Source: Synechococcus sp. HJ21-Hayes (GTDB taxonomy: Bacteria > Cyanobacteriota > Cyanobacteriia > PCC-6307 > Cyanobiaceae). From it: a DNA stretch of 64,000 nucleotides. The translations under genes were made by a program, and so were the position numbers. Location of the stretch: contig NZ_JAGQBW010000003.1 in NCBI RefSeq assembly GCF_024345835.1, positions 124,001-188,000 of the forward strand, written 5' to 3'. The notes under the pieces were generated by a model. The model was given only the letters and a program-made list of their open reading frames with translations, made no database searches and had not been told where the DNA came from. Below, one piece after another: positions 1 through 7,744 of this stretch; the stretch's first letter is position 1, and the number at the start of each line of letters is the position of its first letter.

Positions 1-1
1 C

Positions 2-2725
2 AACACCGCCAAGGTGGCCGAAAAAGTGGAGGACTACGACATCCTCGGCCGCTACCAGATGCCCCGCTTCCCGATCCCAGATGGGCACACGGCGGTGAGC
101 TATCTGCGCCACGTGACTGAGCAGGGCCTGCGCGATCGCCTCGAGCTTGGCCCAGAAGCGGTCTTTGAGCCGCTCTACGGCGAGCGGCTCGATTTTGAAC
201 TGCAGGTGATGGAGCAGATGGGCTTCCCCACCTACTTCCTCGTGGTGTGGGATTACATCCGTTTTGCTCGTGAAAGCGGTATCCCAGTGGGCCCGGGCCG
301 TGGTTCCGCGGCTGGTTCCCTGGTCGCCTATGCCCTCGGCATCACCAACATTGACCCCGTGACCAACGGGCTGCTGTTCGAGCGTTTCCTCAACCCGGAA
401 CGCAAGTCGATGCCCGACATCGACACGGACTTCTGCATCGAGCGCCGTGGTGAGGTGATCGACTACGTGACGCGCCGCTACGGCGAGGAGAAGGTGGCCC
501 AGATCATCACCTTCAACCGCATGACCTCCAAGGCAGTGCTCAAGGATGTGGCCCGTGTGCTCGATATTCCCTATGGCGATGCCGACCGGCTGGCGAAGTT
601 GATCCCTGTGGTGCGGGGTAAGCCCGCCAAGCTCAAGGAGATGATCGGAGCTGACTCGCCAGCGCCGGAATTTCGCGAGAAGTACGAGGCCGATCCCCAG
701 GTGAAGCGCTGGGTGGACATGGCCATGCGCATCGAGGGCACCAACAAAACATTCGGTGTCCATGCCGCCGGTGTAGTGATCGCTGCTGATCCTCTCGACG
801 AGGTGGTGCCGCTGCAGCGCAACAACGATGGTCAGGTGATCACCCAATACTTCATGGAAGACGTGGAGTCGATGGGGCTGTTGAAGATGGACTTCCTCGG
901 CCTGAAAAATCTCACCATGATCGACAAGACGATCGATCTGGTGGCGCAGAGTACGGGCGTGACGGTGGACCCCGACAAGCTTCCCCTCGACGATGCGGGG
1001 ACCTATGGCTTGCTGGCCCGTGGCGATCTGGAGGGCATCTTCCAGCTGGAATCCAGCGGCATGCGCCAGATCGTGCGCGATCTCAAACCATCCTCGTTAG
1101 AGGACATTTCCTCCATCCTGGCCCTCTACCGCCCGGGGCCCCTCGATGCGGGCCTGATTCCCAAGTTCATCAACCGCAAACATGGCCGCGAAGCGATCGA
1201 CTTCGTGGACGCCAAGCTCGAGCCGATCCTGCAGGAGACCTACGGGATCATGGTGTACCAGGAGCAAATCATGCGGATTGCGCAGGATCTTGCCGGTTAC
1301 TCCCTCGGTGAAGCCGATCTGCTGCGCCGGGCCATGGGCAAGAAGAAGAAGAGCGAGATGGAGAAACACCAGAGCATTTTTGTGCAGGGGGCCACGCAGC
1401 GCGGTGTCGATCCGAAGGTGGCGGAAGGTCTGTTTGAACAGATGGTGCTGTTCGCCGAATACTGCTTCAACAAGAGTCATTCCACCGCCTATGGCGCGGT
1501 GACCTACCAAACCGCCTATCTCAAGGCCCACTATCCCGTCGCCTACATGGCGGCCTTGCTCACGGTGAATGCCGGCGCCACCGATAAGGTGCAACGCTAC
1601 ATCTCCAATTGCAATGCCATGGGCATTGAGGTGATGCCACCGGATGTGAATGCTTCCGGCATCGACTTCACCCCCGTGGGCGAGCGCATTCTGTTTGGCC
1701 TCTCGGCCGTACGCAATCTCGGGGATGGCGCCATTCGCGCCCTGCTCGAGGCGCGTCTGACCGATGGCCCCTTCCGCAGCCTCGCTGATCTCTGCGATCG
1801 CATCCCGGGCAGCACCCTCAACCGCCGTTCAGTGGAATCCCTGATCCACTGCGGTGCCATGGATGGCCTCGAGTCCAGTGCCAACCGCGCCCAGCTGATG
1901 GCGGATCTTGATCTGATCATGGATTGGGCCAGTTCCCGGGCCAAGGATCGCGCCAGCGGCCAGGGCAATCTGTTTGATTTGCTGGGTGGTGGTGCGGATG
2001 CTGGGCCCGCAGCCAGTTCCCCTGGCGGTGATCTCAGCACGGCCCCCAAGGCGGCGGCGGTGGCCGATTACCCACCTACGGAAAAGCTGCGGTTGGAGAA
2101 GGAGCTGGTGGGGTTCTACCTCTCAGACCACCCGCTCAAGCAGCTCACTCGGCCGATCCAGCTGCTCTCGGCTGTGGGCTTGGGCAGCCTGGAGGAGCAG
2201 GCCGACAAGGCCCGCGTGAGCGTGGTAGGCATGGTGTCCGGCCTGCGGCCCGTAACCACCCGCAAGGGCGACCGCATGGCTGTGCTGCAGCTGGAGGATC
2301 TCAGTGGAAGTTGCGAGGCGGTGGTGTTCCCCAAGACCTACGCCCGCCTAGCGGATCATCTGATGGTTGATGCCCGGCTGTTGATCTGGGCATCGGTGGA
2401 TCGCCGCGATGAACAGGTGCAGCTGATCGTGGACGATTGCCGCGTGATTGACGAGCTCAAGTTCCTGATGGTCGAGCTGCAGGCCGAGGAGGCCAGCGAT
2501 ATCACCGTTCAGCACAAACTGCGCGAGTGCCTTAACCAGCACCGCACCGACAAGGACGACGCCGGAATCCGCGTTCCGGTGGTGGCCATGGTGCGCCACC
2601 AAGATCAGATTCGCTACGTGCGCCTTGGCCACCAGTTCTGCATTAAGGACAGCAGCGCTGCCCTCCACACCCTCACGGCTCAAGCCTTCCGGGCCCGGCT
2701 CAGCTCGCCGCTGGTGGCCGCTTGA
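2..2725 (+). CDS. dnaE: DNA polymerase III alpha subunit, 5' truncated
   Basis: This is the catalytic subunit of the replicative DNA polymerase. The window opens inside the gene: the frame is open from base 2 with no start, and about 907 codons are visible against roughly 1,170 in a whole bacterial DnaE, so the PHP domain and part of the palm lie upstream. The palm motif PDIDTDF (413-433) carries the catalytic aspartates and is preceded by the GPGRGSAAGS segment. An OB-fold region begins near 2210. The junction AEY/CFNKSH at 1462/1463, where many cyanobacteria carry the split DnaE intein, is uninterrupted, so this is a one-piece gene. Its last 26 bases overlap the convergent PAM68 gene. Confidence 0.97.
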   Translation, partial: NTAKVAEKVEDYDILGRYQMPRFPIPDGHTAVSYLRHVTEQGLRDRLELGPEAVFEPLYGERLDFELQVMEQMGFPTYFLVVWDYIRFARESGIPVGPGRGSAAGSLVAYALGITNIDPVTNGLLFERFLNPERKSMPDIDTDFCIERRGEVIDYVTRRYGEEKVAQIITFNRMTSKAVLKDVARVLDIPYGDADRLAKLIPVVRGKPAKLKEMIGADSPAPEFREKYEADPQVKRWVDMAMRIEGTNKTFGVHAAGVVIAADPLDEVVPLQRNNDGQVITQYFMEDVESMGLLKMDFLGLKNLTMIDKTIDLVAQSTGVTVDPDKLPLDDAGTYGLLARGDLEGIFQLESSGMRQIVRDLKPSSLEDISSILALYRPGPLDAGLIPKFINRKHGREAIDFVDAKLEPILQETYGIMVYQEQIMRIAQDLAGYSLGEADLLRRAMGKKKKSEMEKHQSIFVQGATQRGVDPKVAEGLFEQMVLFAEYCFNKSHSTAYGAVTYQTAYLKAHYPVAYMAALLTVNAGATDKVQRYISNCNAMGIEVMPPDVNASGIDFTPVGERILFGLSAVRNLGDGAIRALLEARLTDGPFRSLADLCDRIPGSTLNRRSVESLIHCGAMDGLESSANRAQLMADLDLIMDWASSRAKDRASGQGNLFDLLGGGADAGPAASSPGGDLSTAPKAAAVADYPPTEKLRLEKELVGFYLSDHPLKQLTRPIQLLSAVGLGSLEEQADKARVSVVGMVSGLRPVTTRKGDRMAVLQLEDLSGSCEAVVFPKTYARLADHLMVDARLLIWASVDRRDEQVQLIVDDCRVIDELKFLMVELQAEEASDITVQHKLRECLNQHRTDKDDAGIRVPVVAMVRHQDQIRYVRLGHQFCIKDSSAALHTLTAQAFRARLSSPLVAA

Positions 2726-3128
2726 ACGAACTGCGCAGGCGGGTGATGTTCACCCTGATCTGCTCGAACCCCAGCAGGCTGCCGGGGGCGTCTTCCCAGC
2801 TCGCGGACAGCACGCCGTAGCTCAGCCCGACTAGACCCAGCAAAAAGAAGCCCCCGGACGTCACCAGGGTGACGGCGGGGGGAATATCCAGGATGCCCTT
2901 ACTCACCACCAGATAACTGACAATGAAGCTGGACATTCCCAGCACGGTGGGAATTCCAGTAGCCAGGGCAATGCGCCGGGCCATGCGATTGGCCACGGCT
3001 GCTGGAACGCCCTGCTCGCGCTTGCTGCGTGGCTTGGCCTGGGGAGGCTGGGGTGCTTTGGGCACCATGCCACCGCCGCCTGAGTTGCCTGCGGGCAAAC
3101 CGCTGCGGCTTTTCCCCTTAGCTGCCAT
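2700..3128 (-). CDS. PAM68 family photosystem II assembly protein
   Basis: The 142-residue product has a basic, proline- and glycine-rich N-terminus (residues 1-50) followed by two membrane segments at about 53-75 and 84-108 and a basic tail. This is the layout of the PAM68 (DUF3464) family, whose studied members help photosystem II assembly in the thylakoid membrane. The ATG at 3128 lies two bases after the rpsO stop, so the gene is probably co-transcribed with rpsO. The frame stays open far upstream, but that part runs antisense to rpsO and ruvA and is ignored. Assignment rests on architecture and the conserved membrane part; function is inferred from the family. Confidence 0.82.
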   Translation of the reverse strand: MAAKGKSRSGLPAGNSGGGGMVPKAPQPPQAKPRSKREQGVPAAVANRMARRIALATGIPTVLGMSSFIVSYLVVSKGILDIPPAVTLVTSGGFFLLGLVGLSYGVLSASWEDAPGSLLGFEQIRVNITRLRSSFKRPPAAS

Positions 3129-3130
3129 CG

Positions 3131-3400
3131 TCAGCCGCGGATGCCGAGCTTCTGAATCAGGGTGCTGTAGCGCTGCTCGCTGCTGCTGCGCAGGTAGCTG
3201 AGCAGGCGCTTGCGCCGGCCGATCATCTTCAGCAACCCCTGGCGGGAAGAGAAGTCGTGGATGTTGTTCTGCAGGTGACCGCTCAGCTTGCTGATGCGCT
3301 CGCTCAGCATCGCCACCTGAACCTCCACGGAACCGGTGTCGGTGCCGTGGGTCTGGTGGGTGTTGATCAGTTCTTGTTTCTTGGTGGTGTCGAGCGACAT
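3131..3400 (-). CDS. rpsO: 30S ribosomal protein S15
   Basis: The 89-residue protein is the usual length for S15, which binds 16S rRNA early in assembly of the 30S platform. The hallmark segments are visible: [14 protein letters not shown], then [15 protein letters not shown], then the basic [11 protein letters not shown]. The ATG at 3400 begins MSLDTTKK, the usual S15 start; a frame extending nine codons upstream has no family support. It sits between ruvA and the PAM68 gene on the same strand, with only two bases before the latter. Confidence 0.97.
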   Translation of the reverse strand: MSLDTTKKQELINTHQTHGTDTGSVEVQVAMLSERISKLSGHLQNNIHDFSSRQGLLKMIGRRKRLLSYLRSSSEQRYSTLIQKLGIRG

Positions 3401-3462
3401 GCGCGGCGTCGGGCCCTGACGGTGCAAACAACCAACTTACCGCCTCATGGTCACGCCAGCCC

Positions 3463-4119
3463 TCAGGCCACTTGGCGGGAGAGCCAGCGCAGCGCTTCCC
3501 GCAGCCAGGCCTCACTGTCGGCCTCCTCCGCCAACCCCTGGCCCGCCACGGCCCGCAGGGCTCGGTTGATTTCGAGCGCTTCGTAGCCCAGGGCCGAGAG
3601 GGTGAGCTGCAACTCCTCCCGCACGCCAGCCTGCAAGCTGTCGCCCCGTTCGTCGCCCCCGCCCTCGTCGAGGGGGTCCACCAGGTCCAACCCTGCGCCG
3701 AAGCGCTCTTGCAGCTTCGTGCGCAATTCCACCGACAGGCGTTCTGCCGTGCGTTTGCCCACCCCTGGCGCTTTGCTGAGCAGCCGCAGATCGGCTTGCA
3801 CAATCGCCCGCACTAAGTCTTCGGTGCTGAGGCTGCCCAGTAGCCCGAGGGCCATCTGGGGCCCCACGCCACTCACAGCCACCAGTTCGCGGAACAGGTC
3901 GCGCTCGTGCCGGGCCTCGAAGCCATAGAGCGTCCAGCTGTCCTCCCGGATCGCCTGGTGGACATGCAGGGTGAGGGTGCTGGCGTTGCCGGGCAGCTGC
4001 TCCCAGTAGCGGCGGCTGATCTGCACCTCGTAGCCCACCCCCTGGCACACCAGCAACAGCCCGCAGCGGCTGTTCTGCTGCCAGCGATCGGTGAGTTGCC
4101 CTTGCAGCCAGCCGATCAT
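3463..4119 (-). CDS. ruvA: Holliday junction DNA helicase subunit RuvA
   Basis: RuvA binds the four-way Holliday junction and loads the RuvB motor for branch migration. The 218-residue product shows the three expected parts: an N-terminal OB domain starting MIGWLQGQL, a central pair of helix-hairpin-helix motifs (SGVGPQMAL near 83-91 and APGVGKRTAERL near 117-128), and a C-terminal domain after a linker rich in acid and glycine that would contact RuvB. The ATG at 4119 was chosen over one eight codons upstream because MIGWL is the family start. It is divergent from the lipoprotein gene at 4142, only 22 bases away. No LexA box was seen there. Confidence 0.95.
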   Translation of the reverse strand: MIGWLQGQLTDRWQQNSRCGLLLVCQGVGYEVQISRRYWEQLPGNASTLTLHVHQAIREDSWTLYGFEARHERDLFRELVAVSGVGPQMALGLLGSLSTEDLVRAIVQADLRLLSKAPGVGKRTAERLSVELRTKLQERFGAGLDLVDPLDEGGGDERGDSLQAGVREELQLTLSALGYEALEINRALRAVAGQGLAEEADSEAWLREALRWLSRQVA

Positions 4120-4141
4120 GGGGGAGCGTTGAATCCCATCC

Positions 4142-4609
4142 ATGCTGCCCGGTCTGACAACCCCGGCCTGCCTGCGGCGCCCCCTGGCCAGCTGCTGCGC
4201 CCTGTTGCTCTCGCTGTTGATGGCCTTCGGCCTGGCCGGTTGCAGCAGCGTGGGACAGCTGCCCCAGAGGGTGTTGCTCTCGGCCCTTGCACTTCAGATC
4301 GATCTCACCCAGCGCTCGATCGCCAGTGCCCTCACCCTGGAGGCCGGCGGTGAGCCGCTTGTGAGCCGGGTGCGGGTGGAATCCCAGCAGGCCATGGCGA
4401 TTGGCGGCGCCAAGGGGCTGCACCTCACTGGCCGTTTTGATTGGCGCCTTGCCGGCGATCCGATCCGGGTCGATAGCGCCTTCGACCTCTACCTGCAGCG
4501 CGGCGAGCGCGGCCAGAGCTGGCGTTTGGCCCGTCCCAGCGGCAGCGCCGATGGCACCACCCAGGACTGGCTCACCTATCCGCTGCCGCTGAAGGGGGAG
4601 AGCGCCTGA
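4142..4609 (+). CDS. Predicted lipoprotein, unknown function
   Basis: The 155-residue product has a basic start, a hydrophobic stretch and a lipobox LAGC with the lipidated cysteine at residue 34, so it should be exported and anchored as a lipoprotein. The rest, beginning SSVGQLPQRVLLSALALQIDLTQRS, is a mixed soluble domain of about 115 residues that I do not recognise. It reads like a picocyanobacterial conserved hypothetical. The gene diverges from ruvA and its 3' end overlaps the convergent transporter gene by 38 bases. No function is proposed. Confidence 0.75.
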   Translation: MLPGLTTPACLRRPLASCCALLLSLLMAFGLAGCSSVGQLPQRVLLSALALQIDLTQRSIASALTLEAGGEPLVSRVRVESQQAMAIGGAKGLHLTGRFDWRLAGDPIRVDSAFDLYLQRGERGQSWRLARPSGSADGTTQDWLTYPLPLKGESA

Positions 4610-5462
4610 GGCTCACCAGCATCGCCGCTAGAACCAGCACGGCGCCGGCCACGGTCCAGCCATCAATGCTCTCGCCAAACACCAGCCAGCCCCACAGGCC
4701 TGCGAAGGCCACCTGCACGTAGCTGATCGCCGTGGCCTGGGCTGCGGGCAACGCCGTGAGGCCTCGGGTGAGGTACACCTGCCCCACCTGGGTGAACACC
4801 CCCACCCCCACCAGCCACAGCAGTTCGCTGGGTGTGGGCAGCACTGGATCGAGGGCCACCAGGGGCAGGCTTAAGGGCAGGGCCACCAGTGGGAAATAGA
4901 ACACGATCACCAGTGGATGCTCGCTGTTCCCCAGGGAGCGCACACTCACGTAAGCGAGGGACGTGAATAGGGCGCCAGCCAGGGCGATCAGCACCGCCAG
5001 CGGTGGCAAGGCTGCCGCCCCCTGCAGCAGCCCTGCAGGCTGGGCCACCAGCAGGACCCCCGTCCAGCCCAGCGCGATGGCCAGCAACACCCGCTTGCCG
5101 ATCCGTTCCCCCAGCATCAGCCAGGCCAACAGGGCTGTGATCGTGGGGTAGAGGTATTGCAGCACCGTGGCGGAGGCCATCGGCAGCTGGGCCAGGGCGG
5201 CGTAGACGCACAGCAGAGCCGCGGTGCCGATGGCCCCGCGCACGATCAGCAGCCCCCGCCGTTGGCCCCAGGGATCCACTCCCGCCCGCTGCAGCAGCCA
5301 CCAGCTCAGGGCCACGCTCACGATCGCCCGGGCCAGCACCACTTCTGCGGCGGGGATTCGCCCGCCCACCTGCTTCACGCACAGCCCCATCAGGCTGAAG
5401 GCCAGGGCGCTGGCCACCATTTGCAGCAGCGGGGCCATGGTTGGCCTGGCATCACTGCTCAC
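4572..5462 (-). CDS. DMT-family (EamA) transporter
   Basis: The 296-residue product is almost wholly hydrophobic, with about ten membrane segments in two similar halves, typical of two EamA repeats of the drug/metabolite transporter superfamily. The N-terminal repeat contains ALAFSLMGLCVKQVGG and ARAIVSVALSWWLL, and the second contains TALPAAQATAISYVQVAFAGLWG. Such proteins move small metabolites across the inner membrane; the substrate cannot be read from sequence. The GTG start at 5462 overlaps the stop of the upstream MscS gene as GTGA, which supports that start; an ATG eight codons in is the alternative. Confidence 0.88.
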   Translation of the reverse strand: MSSDARPTMAPLLQMVASALAFSLMGLCVKQVGGRIPAAEVVLARAIVSVALSWWLLQRAGVDPWGQRRGLLIVRGAIGTAALLCVYAALAQLPMASATVLQYLYPTITALLAWLMLGERIGKRVLLAIALGWTGVLLVAQPAGLLQGAAALPPLAVLIALAGALFTSLAYVSVRSLGNSEHPLVIVFYFPLVALPLSLPLVALDPVLPTPSELLWLVGVGVFTQVGQVYLTRGLTALPAAQATAISYVQVAFAGLWGWLVFGESIDGWTVAGAVLVLAAMLVSLRRSPPSAAADR

Positions 5463-7648
5463 GCGTCGCGCTGCAGCTGCAACTGGGTGGGGAAGGGAAT
5501 CTCGATCTGGGCGGCCGCCAGGGCGATCAGCAGCGCCTGGTTGAGTTGGTGGATCGCGTTTTTGAATGCGGCGAAGCTGGCGTGGCCGCCGTGTAGCCGA
5601 AGCACGATGTCGTAGCTGAACGCGCCGATGGTCATGAATCGGCAGGACTGCAGTTCCATCAATGGTTCACTGTTCACCACGGAGCGGATCAGATCCGGAA
5701 GCTGCTGCAGTTGCTTGGCCGTGGTGTCGTAGCTCACCCCGAGGGTGATGGTGGAGAGTCGAACCTGCTCCACCAGTTGTTGCAGCCGCATCAGCAGCGC
5801 CTCGCGAACGCGGAGGTAGGAGCTCCAGTCGTGCAGGGTCACCATCGCGAAGCAGATCAGGGTGAGCTCATCGGTTTGGTTCTGCTCGATGCTCACCAGC
5901 GGTTCCAGCAGATCCGCACTTCCTGCCACGTGGCGGCGCACCAGCTGCAGCAGGTCGTCCACCTGCTCGGGTGAGAGTTTCTGCTCGATCGTGATCCGTA
6001 CATTCAGTGACTGCATCGGTGTGGCGGCGGAATTGGGGCTGCGCCGCGAATAGTTCACGATTGTTTCCTCGTCGGCGATCGCGTTGGGGATGGTGACGCG
6101 GCTTTCGAGGGTCTGCAGTTCCAGGGAGCGCAGGCCGATCTTGGTCACATAGCCCAGGTTGTCGCCGATCCGGCAGAACTCCCCCACCCGCAAGGGCCGG
6201 TCTGTCTGGATGGAGAGGCCCGCGAACAGGTTGCCCAATAGCTTTGAGGCCCCCAGACCGATCGCCAGGCCTGGCACGGCCGAGAAGGCCAGCACGGTGG
6301 TGGAGGGCAGACCGAGCACGATCAATAACCGGTAGATCAACACCGTGGCCACCAAGCCGCCCAGCACCCTGCACACCGGCATCACCAGGTTGCTCACCCG
6401 CCGCAGTTGCAGATCTGTGCCTGACCCGCCGCCCCGCAAGCGCACTAGCCATTCCGAGATGCTGCGGCCTAGGGCTTCGAATAGGAAAAAGTAGAAGAAA
6501 CTGCTGGCAACGAAATAGCAGATGAAGAACAGATAGGTCACCACCACCAGCGGAGCGCCGGTGAAGTTCACGTAGTCGTCGATGGCGATCTCGCTCAGTC
6601 TTGTGAGCGGCAGTATCGGCAGAACGAGCAGCACCCGATACCATGCCATGTTGTCCTGATGCCATGCATGCAGTGACGTCTTCTCGTTCTCGTTGTTTTT
6701 CCAGTAGCGGTAGGTGTAGAAGAGTCGGCGGACGATAGTGAGCACCATCCAGCCGTAGAGCAATAGGATGACCAGAGCGGCGCAGATTTGCAGCAGCGTT
6801 TGACCATCGATGGCCGTCTCTAGAATGCGGCGCGCATTGTCCGGCAATCTTAGATACCACTTCGGTGCGGCTAGATAGCCCGGCGTGTAGATGTAGTCGC
6901 TGTAAAGATCGGGAGTGGCGAACGGTTGTTGTATTGCCGGTTTGTCGTTGATTTCGCGATACATCCGGCCGACTTGGCTCACCGTGCCGGCGGAGAACAC
7001 AAAACCGGTGCGCCCTTCCTGTCCGCTCGCTTCACTGGTGAGGGTGATGGCTGTATCGGCAAGCGTCCAGTTCTGGCTTGCCTGGCTGCGTTGGTTGTTG
7101 AGGGTTTTGAGCCCGACCGAATCCGGAATCGTGATTGGCACGGTGCTGTGGGTGAACACGTAATCCAGCACCTCCTTGAGCTGCATGGCTGCCTCATCGG
7201 CCATGTCGTCGCGCACGCTTTCTGGAAATGTGCTGGCATCGAGCGCCTGTACCGCCAGTTCAAACAGCTGCTGGGCCGTGTCGATCCGCTGGCGCGCTGC
7301 CGGGCTCCAGAACAGGCCTGGGTCCTGCTGAGGATTGCGGGTGGCGAGCTCGAGCTCGTTGGCCACCCGTGCCATCACGGCATAGAAGTTCAGCAGCGTT
7401 TCCCGCGGGCTCTCCCCCACCACCTGGCCCAGGGGGGCATCGCTCCAGCGGGCGGCTGCGGCCAGCAGCTCGGGATAGAAGGGCTGCTCACTGATCGGAA
7501 TGGCCGGCGGGCCACTGGCGCGCATCGGCGGGGGGCCTGCCCATAGCGGGCTCCAGGGCCCGATCACCATCAGCAGGATCCCTAGGAGCCCTGCCAGCAG
7601 TGAGCGGCTCCATCGCTGTGAGCGCCAGCGCGCGCTGCGGCTGTTCAC
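5459..7648 (-). CDS. MscS-family mechanosensitive ion channel
   Basis: The 729-residue protein is much longer than E. coli MscS (286). It begins with a signal peptide-like segment (to about residue 37, ending PLWAGPP) and a long, probably periplasmic, domain, followed by membrane helices from about 285 on. The MscS core near 450-560 shows the pore helix and beta domain: AVPGLAIGLGASKLLGNL, then DRPLRVGEFCRIGDNLGYV, then SRVTIPNAI. The family releases solutes on hypo-osmotic shock. The gene is translationally coupled to the DMT transporter downstream. Base composition in the middle of the gene is visibly less GC-rich than its neighbours. Confidence 0.92.
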   Translation of the reverse strand: MNSRSARWRSQRWSRSLLAGLLGILLMVIGPWSPLWAGPPPMRASGPPAIPISEQPFYPELLAAAARWSDAPLGQVVGESPRETLLNFYAVMARVANELELATRNPQQDPGLFWSPAARQRIDTAQQLFELAVQALDASTFPESVRDDMADEAAMQLKEVLDYVFTHSTVPITIPDSVGLKTLNNQRSQASQNWTLADTAITLTSEASGQEGRTGFVFSAGTVSQVGRMYREINDKPAIQQPFATPDLYSDYIYTPGYLAAPKWYLRLPDNARRILETAIDGQTLLQICAALVILLLYGWMVLTIVRRLFYTYRYWKNNENEKTSLHAWHQDNMAWYRVLLVLPILPLTRLSEIAIDDYVNFTGAPLVVVTYLFFICYFVASSFFYFFLFEALGRSISEWLVRLRGGGSGTDLQLRRVSNLVMPVCRVLGGLVATVLIYRLLIVLGLPSTTVLAFSAVPGLAIGLGASKLLGNLFAGLSIQTDRPLRVGEFCRIGDNLGYVTKIGLRSLELQTLESRVTIPNAIADEETIVNYSRRSPNSAATPMQSLNVRITIEQKLSPEQVDDLLQLVRRHVAGSADLLEPLVSIEQNQTDELTLICFAMVTLHDWSSYLRVREALLMRLQQLVEQVRLSTITLGVSYDTTAKQLQQLPDLIRSVVNSEPLMELQSCRFMTIGAFSYDIVLRLHGGHASFAAFKNAIHQLNQALLIALAAAQIEIPFPTQLQLQRDA

Positions 7649-7744
7649 GGCCCCATTTTCAGCTGTGGGCGCACTCTGGCAGGGGCCGTGGGTCGCTTCC
7701 CACCGGAACCGTCAGAATCGTGCTCCCTTGCCGTCTCCACGCCC

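Noticed and set aside
132-6082. GCGATCGC octamers (HIP1-like), for example at 132-139, 1794-1801 and 6075-6082
   Set aside because: Only a few were noticed and they lie in GC-rich coding DNA; I cannot show enrichment without counting against expectation.
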